This document shows, one piece after another, positions 36,361-44,810 of a DNA stretch of 64,000 nt. Source of the stretch: Polyangia bacterium (lineage in GTDB: Bacteria > Myxococcota_A > Polyangia > Nannocystales > Nannocystaceae); the NCBI GenBank assembly GCA_030429545.1, contig JAUIFF010000001.1, positions 531,599-595,598 of the forward strand, read 5' to 3'. A program made the translations under genes and the position numbers. The stretch's first letter is position 1; the number at the start of each line of letters is the position of its first letter. The notes beneath the pieces were generated by a model. The model was not told where the DNA came from and ran no database searches. It worked only from the letters and a program-made list of their open reading frames with translations.

Positions 36361-37551
36361 CTAGTGCTCGTGCCCCTCACCAATAGAGGATTTGAGGAGT
36401 TCTGACTTGAGAACAAATGCGCCCTGGGTGACAACGAGCTCGCCTTCGACGAGCCCTTCACGAATTTCGACGTACCCGTGCGCGCGCGCGCCTGGCACTA
36501 TATCCCGAGCTACAAATGTCTCGGGCTCATCGCCTGTCGTAAAGACAACTGTGCGGTCGCCGAGCGTGACGATCGCCGTGTCGGGCACCGAGAGAACTTC
36601 TGAGGCCCCCTGCTCCGTGGTCGAGCCCGTGCTTGCGACAGCGACGGTCCCAAACATTCCAGGACGCAAGAGCCCATCCCGGTTGTCCAGCACGACGCGA
36701 ACTGCCGCAGTTCGTGTGTCCTCGTCGAGAGTGCTCGACACGTAGTCGACCGTCCCGGACCACGTACGACCAGGATAGGCTATTAACGCGACTTCGGCGG
36801 GCATCCCCTGAGAGACCTGAGCGAGTTCCTGCTCGTACACACGACCGATTACCCAGACCTCGCTGAGATCCGCGATGACGAACGGGGTGCTCGCGCTGTT
36901 AACCACTTCACCCGGACTCGCGTGTCGCTCAATAACCTGTCCCGTAATTGAGCTGCGCAGAAAAAACTCAGAACCGCCTTTTCGCTTGCTTCCGTAGACT
37001 GCGAGGCTCGTCTGGGCCGCAGCAACGTCCGCCGCAGCGCTCTTAGCTCGAGCTCTGGCCTCGATAGCCGCCTTCTTCGCTGAGATTCCTTCACTCGCCA
37101 AGGTCTTGGAGCGCGAGTATTCAGCGTCTGCCGCCTGCTTGCGCGCGCGTGCCTCAGTGAGTTCTGCTCTCAGCCGACCTAGTTCGACGCTCCGAACCGT
37201 GGCGAGGACATCGCCAGCTTTGACGTAATCTCCGAGCGTTGCGTTGATATCGATCAGTTGCCCGAACGCTAATGACGCGACGTGAACCGTGCGATCTGGA
37301 TTGACTTGGACCTCAGCCGGGACCTCGAGCGCTCCTAGCAGGAGACGGCGCTCGGCGGACTCAGTCCGAATGCCATTTCTCTCGATGACGTGGGCGTTGA
37401 GACGGACCTCGGCTAGGTGGTCATCGTCGTCGTGTTCAGCCTCCCCGTTGTGTCCACTGTTTTGATTTTCCCCAGCGGGCTCGACACGGGAGCAGGAAAA
37501 CGAGGCAACGAGCGGCAAGAGACACGCCAGAAAAATGCTAGTTCGTTTCAC
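36361..37551 (-). CDS. czcB: CzcB-type periplasmic adaptor lipoprotein
   Basis: This membrane-fusion protein has about 396 residues from GTG 37551, which has GGGAG six bases upstream; an ATG at 37578 is in frame but poorly placed. The signal is KRTSIFLACLLPLVASFSC with the lipobox Cys at about 19. A His/Asp-rich stretch (EAEHDDDDH) may bind metal. Next come the lipoyl/barrel halves (VHVASLAFGQLIDINATLGDYVKAGDVLATV), a coiled-coil hairpin (LRAELTEARARKQAADAEYSRSK), and the beta-barrel with FFLRSSITGQVIERHASPGE. It ends with a His-containing tail (EGHEH). It links CzcA to the outer-membrane channel. Confidence 0.92.
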   Translation of the reverse strand: MKRTSIFLACLLPLVASFSCSRVEPAGENQNSGHNGEAEHDDDDHLAEVRLNAHVIERNGIRTESAERRLLLGALEVPAEVQVNPDRTVHVASLAFGQLIDINATLGDYVKAGDVLATVRSVELGRLRAELTEARARKQAADAEYSRSKTLASEGISAKKAAIEARARAKSAAADVAAAQTSLAVYGSKRKGGSEFFLRSSITGQVIERHASPGEVVNSASTPFVIADLSEVWVIGRVYEQELAQVSQGMPAEVALIAYPGRTWSGTVDYVSSTLDEDTRTAAVRVVLDNRDGLLRPGMFGTVAVASTGSTTEQGASEVLSVPDTAIVTLGDRTVVFTTGDEPETFVARDIVPGARAHGYVEIREGLVEGELVVTQGAFVLKSELLKSSIGEGHEH

Positions 37552-37660
37552 CGTTTGCTCCCTTCTCGGCGACCGCACAGCAAGGCCAATGTCGACATCA
37601 ATGAGAGAACAGGTGTTATTTTTCGGTCAAAAGACAACGCGCTGCGCGCGAATTGGAAGT

Positions 37661-37786
37661 TCATCGAAGTAGCTCCCGGGCGTTCTCGACGATCTCTGTG
37701 GTGCCCGGTGTCAGTACAAACACGAGGAATAGGGTGAAGACCTTGAACACCCAGCCCAAGCGAGCCGCTGGTTTCCGTCGAGACAT
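37661..37786 (-). CDS. 41-residue membrane peptide in the metal operon
   Basis: ATG 37786 to TGA 37661: a basic head MSRRKPAARLGWVFKV, one membrane segment FTLFLVFVLTP, then GTTEIVENARELLR. It lies 6 bp after the P-type ATPase stop and about 110 bp before czcB, on the same strand. I recall similar tiny proteins with a ...TPxxxEVVE... tail next to metal efflux genes in other proteobacteria, so it is probably a real small subunit or regulator. It is shorter than usual gene-call thresholds. Confidence 0.55.
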   Translation of the reverse strand: MSRRKPAARLGWVFKVFTLFLVFVLTPGTTEIVENARELLR

Positions 37787-37791
37787 GTCGT

Positions 37792-39987
37792 TCACCTATC
37801 ATCCCTCTTCGAGCTGACGAGGAGCCGAAGCCCATTGAACGTGACGAGGAGGGAAGCGCCCATGTCGGCCGCGATGGCGGCCCACAGGGACGCCAGCCCG
37901 CCGAAGGTTAGCAGCACGAAGGCGGCCTTGACGACCAAGGAGAATCCGATGTTCTGGCGAATGATCGTGACTGTCCGTTGAGAGTGCCCGATAAGCCAGG
38001 GGAGTTTCGTGAGGTCATCCGACATCAGGGCGATATCCGCGGTTTCGATCGCGGCGTCACTTCCGGCAGCTCCCATGGCGATGCCCAGCGAGGCTCGCGC
38101 GAGCGCGGGTGCGTCGTTGACCCCGTCTCCGACCATCGCTACCTGCCCGAAACGATTGACCAGGTCCTCGATCGCCGCAACTTTGTCGGCCGGCAGCAGC
38201 TCGGACATGGCCTCATCGACACCGACCTTCCGGGCGATCACGTTGGCGGTTCCCGAATTGTCCCCGGTGAGCATCACGATTCGCTCGATGCCAAGGGCCT
38301 TGAGGCGCAGGAGCGTGTCCGCAGTGTCGGGTCGCACGGTGTCGGCAAGCGTGATGAACCCACAAACGTGCTCTTCGTTGCCCACGACCACGACCGATCG
38401 ACCGGCCTCCTGCATCGCGTTGAGCTGGGCGTGTACCTCGGGTGTCTCCTGGCCGCGCTCTTCGAGGTAGCGGTGGGAGCCGAGCCAGTACGTGCGGTCT
38501 CCAACACGCCCTCGGGCTCCTTTACCACGAATGAGTTCGAACTCCGTGGCAATCGGCAGCTCGAGGCCTCGCTCCTGGGCCGCGGCCACGATTGCCCGCG
38601 CCAGCGGATGATCGCTGTGGGTCTCCAACGCTGCCAGTCGGGCCAGTAGTTCGCTCTCGTCATGGTCGCGAAAAGCGACCACGCCGACCACGGACGGTTC
38701 TCCCCAGGTCAGCGTCCCAGTCTTGTCTATGGCAAGCGCACGAACACGCGATGGGGATTCGACGAACACGCCACCCTTGATCAACACGCCGCTTCGCGCT
38801 GCTGCGGTGAGCGAAGCCACAATGCTGACCGGCGTCGAGATCACCAGCGCGCACGGGCACGCGATCACGAGCAACACGAGCGCACGGTACAGCCAGTCCA
38901 GCCAAGCGGCGTCAAGCACCAACGGAGGTAGAAGGAGTATGAGGACCGCGAGCCCCATGACGACCGGAGTGTAGACACGTGCGAAGCGCTCGACCCACTG
39001 CTCGGAAGGCGCCCGTTTCGACTGGGCGTCTTCGACCATGCGAATAATGCGTGCAAGCGTCGTGTCCTCGGCTGGTTTCGTGCATCTGATCTCCAGCATC
39101 CCATCGCCGTTGATCGTCCCGGCGAACACTTCCGATTCGATCTCCTTGGAAACGGGCACGCTCTCGCCGGTAATCGGCGCCTGATCAACGGCGCTCGCTC
39201 CCCGCACGACCACGCCGTCGAGTGGAATCCTCTCGGCCGGTCGAACCGCGAAGACCGTGCCGACATCGACCCTGCCGGGCGCCGTCTCGATCCACGCGCC
39301 ATCGGCTCCGCGGACTCGGGCGGTCGCTGGGGTAAGGTCCATGAGCGTTTCGATCGCCCGCCGTGCTCGTCCGACGCTCCACGACTCGAGTAGGAGCGAG
39401 AGCGCGAACAGGAACGCCACGGTCGCGGCCTCGAGCCACTCACCGAGCGCGACGGCGCCAACTACCGCGATCGTCATGAGCAGGTTCATGTCCGGGCGCA
39501 GCGTTCGCGCGGCGTGCCACGCTCTCAGCGCGACGAACCACACTCCGGCGATGATCCCCGCCGTGTAGAACGCGATCGCTACGAGGGGTACCCCCGCTGT
39601 TACGCCCATGCCCTCAGATCCAAGAGCCCCCGCGACCTCTCCAATCACAAGTACGTGGGACAAGAAGCCAGCTACCGCGAACACACCCGAGCCCCACGTC
39701 GTCAACATGCGGGCGTACGTTGCCCAGAAGCCAGACGGAGCTTCGAACTCTCCGCTCTCACTCCAAACAGTTGCGCGCATCCCTGTGCGTCTGACGGCCT
39801 CAACGATCTCGTGCGTGGAGGTGACGTCGTGCGGCTCGACCGTCAGCCTGGCGCGCACGAGATCGAAGGCAAGCCGTTCCTCTCCTCCGACGAGAGGCAC
39901 GAGTTCGCGCTTGAGGGTGGCGACTTCCCCAGCGCAGTCCATCCCCTCGATCTTGAACACGAGATGGTTGTCTTGTGGTAGGCCCAT
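37792..39987 (-). CDS. Zn/Cd/Pb-type heavy-metal P1B-ATPase
   Basis: This 731-residue exporter has an N-terminal HMA-like domain whose metal motif reads GMDCAGE, so the second Cys of CxxC is replaced by Glu, as in a known subgroup of ZntA-like pumps. Next come eight membrane segments, the actuator TGES (PITGESVPV), CPC (VIACPCALVIS) in TM6, the phosphorylation DKTGTLTWGEP, the HP nucleotide motif (HSDHPLARAI) and GDGVNDAPALARA. The CPC with downstream K in FSLVVKAAFVLLTF suits Zn/Cd/Pb transport. It is the first gene of the leftward operon and is preceded by a mer-like promoter at 40035-40065. Confidence 0.92.
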   Translation of the reverse strand: MGLPQDNHLVFKIEGMDCAGEVATLKRELVPLVGGEERLAFDLVRARLTVEPHDVTSTHEIVEAVRRTGMRATVWSESGEFEAPSGFWATYARMLTTWGSGVFAVAGFLSHVLVIGEVAGALGSEGMGVTAGVPLVAIAFYTAGIIAGVWFVALRAWHAARTLRPDMNLLMTIAVVGAVALGEWLEAATVAFLFALSLLLESWSVGRARRAIETLMDLTPATARVRGADGAWIETAPGRVDVGTVFAVRPAERIPLDGVVVRGASAVDQAPITGESVPVSKEIESEVFAGTINGDGMLEIRCTKPAEDTTLARIIRMVEDAQSKRAPSEQWVERFARVYTPVVMGLAVLILLLPPLVLDAAWLDWLYRALVLLVIACPCALVISTPVSIVASLTAAARSGVLIKGGVFVESPSRVRALAIDKTGTLTWGEPSVVGVVAFRDHDESELLARLAALETHSDHPLARAIVAAAQERGLELPIATEFELIRGKGARGRVGDRTYWLGSHRYLEERGQETPEVHAQLNAMQEAGRSVVVVGNEEHVCGFITLADTVRPDTADTLLRLKALGIERIVMLTGDNSGTANVIARKVGVDEAMSELLPADKVAAIEDLVNRFGQVAMVGDGVNDAPALARASLGIAMGAAGSDAAIETADIALMSDDLTKLPWLIGHSQRTVTIIRQNIGFSLVVKAAFVLLTFGGLASLWAAIAADMGASLLVTFNGLRLLVSSKRDDR

Positions 39988-40034
39988 GGCCGTTACAGAT
40001 TAGGACCCGGGTACGGTTGCAAGCCCGGTGCGAC

Positions 40035-40065
40035 ATCTTAACTCCGTACTCCGGTACGGTGTCAA
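40035..40065 (-). promoter_or_regulatory. MerR-family promoter/operator for the metal operon
   Basis: On the minus strand TTGACA (40060-40065) and TAAGAT (40035-40040) are separated by exactly 19 bp, the over-long spacer diagnostic of MerR-activated promoters. The spacer holds the dyad CCGTAC-CGGA-GTACGG, almost the classical mer operator CCGTAC-N4-GTACGG. It drives the P-type ATPase (ATG 39987) and genes beyond. Confidence 0.85.
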
Positions 40066-40328
40066 ACTCAGTTCGTCGTTTTTTTGCGTTCAGCCGCGTG
40101 GGCCCTGACGAAGACACGCGTTCCCCTCACATGTGTAGCGCCCGATTGTCGGCAGCTCCGAGGTTGACATTCTCGGTACGCCTCGAACCGACCGCCTGCA
40201 CATGCAGCAGCTCGTAAATGCTTGCTTGTGCAACTTGATTCGCAACAACCTCCAATGCAGCGTCGAGTTGGGCACGCGACAGCAACATCGCTCGATTACG
40301 ACGCGATGATCTTTTTCTCGTTTCGCCC

Positions 40329-40360
40329 TTGACCCTCAACCACACTACAGGGTTTAGGCT
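40329..40360 (+). promoter_or_regulatory. Probable autoregulated promoter of merR
   Basis: TTGACC (40329-40334) and TAGGCT (40355-40360), 20 bp apart (19 if read TTAGGC), with the partial dyad ACCCT...AGGGT between, another MerR-family layout. The -10 is only 6 bp from the ATG at 40367, so the mRNA would be nearly leaderless. The gap 40066-40328 holds one TGCACATGCA and nothing else recognised. Confidence 0.65.
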
Positions 40361-40366
40361 AAGCGC

Positions 40367-40807
40367 ATGGCCGACACAAACATCGGAGCCCCGCGCCCGC
40401 TGACGATCGGAAAAATTGCCCAAGGAGCTGGAATTGGTGTCGAAACCGTCCGTTATTACGAGCGGGAGAAGCTCCTGCCCAAGCCGGCACGCGACCCATC
40501 GAGCGGCTACCGGCTTTATCCCCCGTCGACGATTGCTCGCCTGCAGTTTATTGCGCGCGCCAAACGGCTCGGCTTCACGCTTCGGGAAACCCGTGAACTT
40601 CTCGACCTACGGCGCGCCTCGGTGGACTGCGGAAACGTGCGCTCACGCGCCCATGAGAAGATTATCCAAGTACGGGAAAAAATCGCCGAACTGCAACGCA
40701 TCGAAGGAGCCCTGCTGCGCTTAGCCGATGCCTGTCCTGGTGTTGGCGAGCTCGACAACTGCCCGATTCTCGCCGCGCTCGAACAGGGAGAGCCTGATGC
40801 AGATTGA
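40367..40807 (+). CDS. merR: MerR-family mercury-type regulator
   Basis: The regulator has 146 residues. The N-terminal winged helix is LTIGKIAQGAGIGVETVRYYEREKLLPKP, then SGYRLYPPSTIARLQFIARAKRLGFTLRETRELL, a dimerisation helix, and a metal loop. The cysteines (C in VDCGNV, C in ADACPG, C in DNCPIL) are spaced 35 and 9 residues apart, exactly the C82-C117-C126 spacing of Tn501 MerR, so Hg(II)-type three-coordinate binding is likely, though Pb/Zn/Cd cannot be excluded. It overlaps the next gene by 11 bp and lies divergent to the Zn/Cd ATPase whose operator is mer-like, so it may control both sides. Confidence 0.88.
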   Translation: MADTNIGAPRPLTIGKIAQGAGIGVETVRYYEREKLLPKPARDPSSGYRLYPPSTIARLQFIARAKRLGFTLRETRELLDLRRASVDCGNVRSRAHEKIIQVREKIAELQRIEGALLRLADACPGVGELDNCPILAALEQGEPDAD

Positions 40808-41555
40808 GCTGATTTGGCAGCGAGACTGCCCCAATGTCGACACGACGCGGGCAAATCTCCTCTCCGCACTTTCGCAAACGGGGCAACCTGCCCGATGGCG
40901 CGAGTGGTGCCTTGACGATGCTCATTGTCCCCAGCATGCCCGGCAATTTGGCTCGCCGACACTTCTGATCAACGGCAAGGACGTCGGCGGACTCATCGAA
41001 GGAAGCTCGCCCTGCTGTCGTGTTTACCCCACGGATTCCGGCAATTTTGTCGGAGCGATACCCATCGCCCAAATCGTCCATGCCTTGCCCACGCGCGATG
41101 GCTCGACCGCGAACACATCGTGGCGGCGTCTCGGCTCCGCGCTCCCAACAATCGGCGTTGCGCTGTTGCCAAAAGTTGCCTGTCCGGGTTGCTGGCCCGC
41201 CTATGCCGGCGTCCTTAGCAGTTTGGGACTCACGGCACTTATCGACACGACCTACTTACTTGCGCTTACAACCATATTTTTGGGCATCACGCTGGTCGCG
41301 CTCGGCTTTCGTGCACAGCGTCGTCGCGGCTATGGCCCACTGTTCCTCGGCATTTTTGCATCTACACTTTTAATACTCGGCAAGTTCACCTACGAGTCCG
41401 ATACTGCTCTGTACTTCGCAGTTGTGCTTCTCATGGCTGCCAGCGCTTGGAACGCGTTGCCGCGAACGTCCGCCTTCGCCGGATGCCCAGCCTGTCAGCC
41501 ACAACCCGCGAGCGTGTCTCCGTGCTGCGCTCAAACCCACAAGGAAAACAAATGA
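40797..41555 (+). CDS. MerC-like membrane protein with fused thioredoxin-like N-terminus
   Basis: About 252 residues from ATG 40797, which overlaps the end of merR and has GGGAG six bases upstream. Residues 1-90 form a thioredoxin-like domain (IELIWQRDCPNVDTTRANLLSAL; FGSPTLLINGKDVGG; a CC pair in GSSPCCRVY). Residues about 110-225 are four membrane segments beginning VALLPKVACPGCWPAYAGVLSSLGL, with the CxxC pair that MerC/MerT transporters use to take Hg(II). The C-terminal tail is Cys-rich (GCPACQPQ, SPCCAQTH). It probably imports or relays a soft metal. No mercuric reductase merA is present in the window, so the detoxification route is incomplete here. Confidence 0.7.
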   Translation: MQIELIWQRDCPNVDTTRANLLSALSQTGQPARWREWCLDDAHCPQHARQFGSPTLLINGKDVGGLIEGSSPCCRVYPTDSGNFVGAIPIAQIVHALPTRDGSTANTSWRRLGSALPTIGVALLPKVACPGCWPAYAGVLSSLGLTALIDTTYLLALTTIFLGITLVALGFRAQRRRGYGPLFLGIFASTLLILGKFTYESDTALYFAVVLLMAASAWNALPRTSAFAGCPACQPQPASVSPCCAQTHKENK

Positions 41556-41818
41556 GTCAACGCCACATCGAAATTTTTAGCGCGGGCTGCCCCGCCTGCA
41601 CCGAAACCATCAACCTCGTCAACAGCATCGTTTGTCAGTCGTGCACCGTCGAAATCCTCGACATGCACGAGTCCGCCGTCGCCGCGCGGGCGAAACAACT
41701 CGGGATTCGCTCGGTGCCCGCGGTGTTGATCGATGGGCAACTGGCCGACTGCTGTGCAGGGCGTGGCGTCGACGCTGCAACGCTACAAGCAGCCGGCATC
41801 GGTCAGCCCAAGGGCTAG
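41552..41818 (+). CDS. Small thioredoxin-like redox protein
   Basis: This 88-residue protein starts at ATG 41552, which overlaps the stop of the previous gene (ATGA). It has a thioredoxin/glutaredoxin fold: IEIFSAGCPACTETINLVNSIV with the redox CPAC, a second pair CQSC, and the cis-Pro strand GIRSVPAVLIDGQLADCCAG ending in CC. Such proteins shuttle thiols or metals. As the third gene of the merR unit, it probably passes metal to or from the MerC-like protein or keeps its cysteines reduced. Confidence 0.78.
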   Translation: MSQRHIEIFSAGCPACTETINLVNSIVCQSCTVEILDMHESAVAARAKQLGIRSVPAVLIDGQLADCCAGRGVDAATLQAAGIGQPKG

Positions 41819-41838
41819 CCATTCAATTGCTAATACAA

Positions 41839-42243
41839 CTACTCTGGCGTGCCGCAAAGAGCCCACAGGTAAAAATCCTGCTTGTCCCCTTCGCTCAAGC
41901 TCGAGCCAATCGGCATCCGACCGGCATCGACCTCGATCACGCCATGCTCCGCATTACTCATTGCATCTGCAAATGTATCGTAGTCGATACCCACCGGGGC
42001 ACCCGCCCGGTCTCCCCCACTAAGTGTCGAGGCGTGGCACGTCGTGCAGTTGTCGAACGCGGCGACCTCGGCAAACGTCGGTATGGTCGAGGCATTGCAG
42101 TCGACCTCGGGGAGTTCATCGTGGTGGTGCCCATCGGAATCCGACGCACTGGATTCGTCGTCTCCTGAGTCGCAGGCCAAAAGTCCCCCGGCAAACAAGG
42201 CCGCACAACACACCGCGGCCAACCGCATTCGCAATCTATCCAT
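41839..42243 (-). CDS. Small lipoprotein with one haem-c motif
   Basis: About 134 residues from ATG 42243 (GAGG six bases upstream; ATG 42246 and GTG 42255 are alternatives). The signal MRLAAVCCAALFAGGLLAC ends in a lipobox Cys. A Ser/Asp and His-rich spacer (DSDGHHHDELPEV) may bind metal. The mature domain has CTTCH, a haem-c attachment motif, with Met residues downstream (RMPIG) as a possible sixth ligand, so a small monohaem cytochrome c-like lipoprotein is likely. It is convergent with the thioredoxin-like gene and divergent from the copper ATPase. Confidence 0.65.
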   Translation of the reverse strand: MDRLRMRLAAVCCAALFAGGLLACDSGDDESSASDSDGHHHDELPEVDCNASTIPTFAEVAAFDNCTTCHASTLSGGDRAGAPVGIDYDTFADAMSNAEHGVIEVDAGRMPIGSSLSEGDKQDFYLWALCGTPE

Positions 42244-42313
42244 CATGGTCCTCACGCTATCAGCCGCGGCCTGTCACCGGCAAAATAGATCGCCTCCGAA
42301 GAAAGTTTGAACC

Positions 42314-44731
42314 ATGGCTACGTGTCACCACACCAAGACCCACAGCGACCCTGTGTGCAACATGAAGGTCACTTCTGATCGGTGGACCACCGCGTTTGAG
42401 GGACGTTCGTATTACTTTTGCTCGCGCGGTTGCCTCGAAAAATTCGACCGCGCTCCCCGGGACTATCTCGCGCCCAAAAAGGTGCCTACACATCTAAAGT
42501 CTGTAGTCGACTACACCTGTCCGATGCACCCCGAGGTTCGCCAACCTGGCCCTGGGGACTGCCCAGATTGCGGCATGGCCTTAGAGCCCGTTGAACCACC
42601 CGCGCTCGGAAACGCTGGCGAGTGGACCTGCCCGATGCACCCCGAAGTCGTGGCGACGCAGCCCGGGGATTGCCCCGAGTGCGGCATGGCCTTGGAGCCG
42701 ACGCAAGCCGGCGCCACACAACCCAACCCTGAACTATTAGACATGTCGAAGCGACTGCGCGTTGCGGTCGCGTTATGTATTCCGTTGGTCAGCATTTCGA
42801 TGCTCGACATGCTGCCCGGCCAACCGATTTCGGCAATGCTGCCACACGGCTTACGCGGCATTATCGAGCTGGTGTTGGCAACTCCGATCTGCCTGTGGTC
42901 GGGCTGGCCATTTTTTGTTCGGGCCGCCCGCTCGCTGACCAATCGCAGCCCCAACATGTTTACGCTGATCGGGCTCGGCGTTGGGGTAGCGTACCTCTAC
43001 AGCCTGTTGGCGACCGTCTGGCCCAGCCTGTTCCCCACGGCATTTCGTGGTCACGGGGGCCAGGTCGCGGTGTATTTTGAAGCCGCGGCGACGATTGTCA
43101 CGTTGGTGTTGGTCGGGCAACTTTTGGAACTGCGAGCCCGCGGGAGCGCCAGTGCGGCGATTGCCCAGTTGCTTGGACTCGCGGCCAAGCACGCCCACCG
43201 GGTCAACGACGATGGCACGATCGAAGACATCCCAATTTCACTTGTACACACAAACGATAGGTTGCAGGTCCGACCCGGTGAAAAAATTCCCGTCGATGGC
43301 GAGGTGCTCGAGGGCAGCAGCTACGTCGATGAGTCGATGGTGACTGGCGAACCCATCCCGGTCGAGAAATCCCCCGGCAGCACGGTGATTGGCGGAACTG
43401 TCAACGGTACCGGTGGTGTAGTGCTCCGTGCCCAACAGGTCGGAAAAGACATGTTGCTGTCGCGGATCGTCCATATGGTGGCACAGGCCCAACGCACCCG
43501 CGCACCCGTGCAGCGACTCGCCGACCTGGCCGCATCGTATTTCGTCCCAGCCGTGGTCCTCGCAGCGGTTGTGACGTTTGGCGTGTGGGCCTGGCTCGGT
43601 CCACAGCCATCACTCGCCTACGCATTGCTCAACGCTGTCGCCGTGTTGATCATCGCCTGCCCCTGTGCGCTCGGGTTGGCCACGCCGATGTCGATCATGG
43701 TTGCAACCGGCAAGGCGGCCTCGCTTGGCGTGCTGTTTAAAGATGCCGAGGCGCTCGAGTTGCTGCGCAAAGTCGACACCGTGGTCGTCGACAAAACCGG
43801 GACGCTTACCGAAGGCCGCCCGTCACTCTCATTTGTCGAGCCGATGCCCCAACTCGATGCAAATACAATTCTCGAACTCGCGGCCGCGTTAGAGCAGTCT
43901 AGCGAACATCCGATCGCACGTGCGATTGTTGATGGGGCCCGCGACAAAGGCTTGAGTCTACCAACGACTACAGACTTTCAATCGCATACCGGCCGCGGGG
44001 TCACGGGTGTGGTCAAAGGTCGCGAGGTCGCCCTGGGCAATGCCGCGATGATGTCGGATGTCGGAGTCGAACTTGGGGGGGCCGAGAGCCGAGCAGACGA
44101 GCTGCGCGCAGGGGGGCAAACAGTCATGTTTGTGGCGGTCGATCGCCAGCTCGCGGGGCTCATCGGGGTTGCCGACCCCATCAAAAAAACGACCGACCAG
44201 GCCCTTGCCGACCTGCGAAGCGAGGGTGTTCGCGTGATCATGTTGACCGGCGATAACCCAACCACAGCGGCAGCAGTGGCCAAAACGCTCAAGATCGACA
44301 AAGTGATTGCCGGTGTCTTGCCCGCGCAAAAGTCGGAGAAAATCATGTCTCTACAACAAAATGGTCGGACGGTTGCCATGGTCGGTGACGGGATCAACGA
44401 TGCCCCGGCCCTCGCGCAAGCCAACGTCGGGGTGGCTATGGGGACAGGTACCGATATCGCCATGGAATCCGCTGGCGTCACGCTTGTCGGCGGAGACCTT
44501 CGCGGCCTTGTCCGCGCTCGCCGGCTGTCGCACCTCACCTACAACAACATCCGGCAAAACCTTGTATTTGCTTTTGGCTACAACCTGCTCGGTGTGCCGA
44601 TTGCCGCCGGCGTGCTGTACCCCGCGTTTGGTCTGCTGCTCAATCCAATGTTCGCGGCCGCGGCCATGAGCCTGAGCTCGGTGAGTGTGATTGGCAACGC
44701 CCTGCGCCTGCGCAATGCAAACATCGCCTGA
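42314..44731 (+). CDS. copA: Copper-type P1B-ATPase with YHS and metal-binding repeats
   Basis: This 805-residue pump has an N-terminal YHS-like domain (DPVCNMKV...[12 protein letters not shown]) and two heavy-metal-binding modules YTCPMHPEV...[10 protein letters not shown] and WTCPMHPEV...[10 protein letters not shown], instead of HMA domains. Eight membrane segments follow, plus MVTGEP (actuator), [32 protein letters not shown], and [20 protein letters not shown]. The C-terminal [18 protein letters not shown] and [16 protein letters not shown] signatures mark the Cu(I) class. It exports copper from the cytosol. No CueR-like operator is evident in the 58-bp gap upstream. Confidence 0.95.
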   Translation: MATCHHTKTHSDPVCNMKVTSDRWTTAFEGRSYYFCSRGCLEKFDRAPRDYLAPKKVPTHLKSVVDYTCPMHPEVRQPGPGDCPDCGMALEPVEPPALGNAGEWTCPMHPEVVATQPGDCPECGMALEPTQAGATQPNPELLDMSKRLRVAVALCIPLVSISMLDMLPGQPISAMLPHGLRGIIELVLATPICLWSGWPFFVRAARSLTNRSPNMFTLIGLGVGVAYLYSLLATVWPSLFPTAFRGHGGQVAVYFEAAATIVTLVLVGQLLELRARGSASAAIAQLLGLAAKHAHRVNDDGTIEDIPISLVHTNDRLQVRPGEKIPVDGEVLEGSSYVDESMVTGEPIPVEKSPGSTVIGGTVNGTGGVVLRAQQVGKDMLLSRIVHMVAQAQRTRAPVQRLADLAASYFVPAVVLAAVVTFGVWAWLGPQPSLAYALLNAVAVLIIACPCALGLATPMSIMVATGKAASLGVLFKDAEALELLRKVDTVVVDKTGTLTEGRPSLSFVEPMPQLDANTILELAAALEQSSEHPIARAIVDGARDKGLSLPTTTDFQSHTGRGVTGVVKGREVALGNAAMMSDVGVELGGAESRADELRAGGQTVMFVAVDRQLAGLIGVADPIKKTTDQALADLRSEGVRVIMLTGDNPTTAAAVAKTLKIDKVIAGVLPAQKSEKIMSLQQNGRTVAMVGDGINDAPALAQANVGVAMGTGTDIAMESAGVTLVGGDLRGLVRARRLSHLTYNNIRQNLVFAFGYNLLGVPIAAGVLYPAFGLLLNPMFAAAAMSLSSVSVIGNALRLRNANIA

Positions 44732-44810
44732 CGCTAACTTGACGGTGTTTGAAGTTGTTCAAAACAAGTGCGGTTCCTACACTCGAGTCGAACTGGCTTG
44801 GAGTACAGAA

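Noticed and set aside
37548..37835. 95-residue minus-strand frame between the ATPase and czcB
   Set aside because: It overlaps both neighbours and lacks protein-like composition; the 41-residue frame at 37661-37786 is more convincing.
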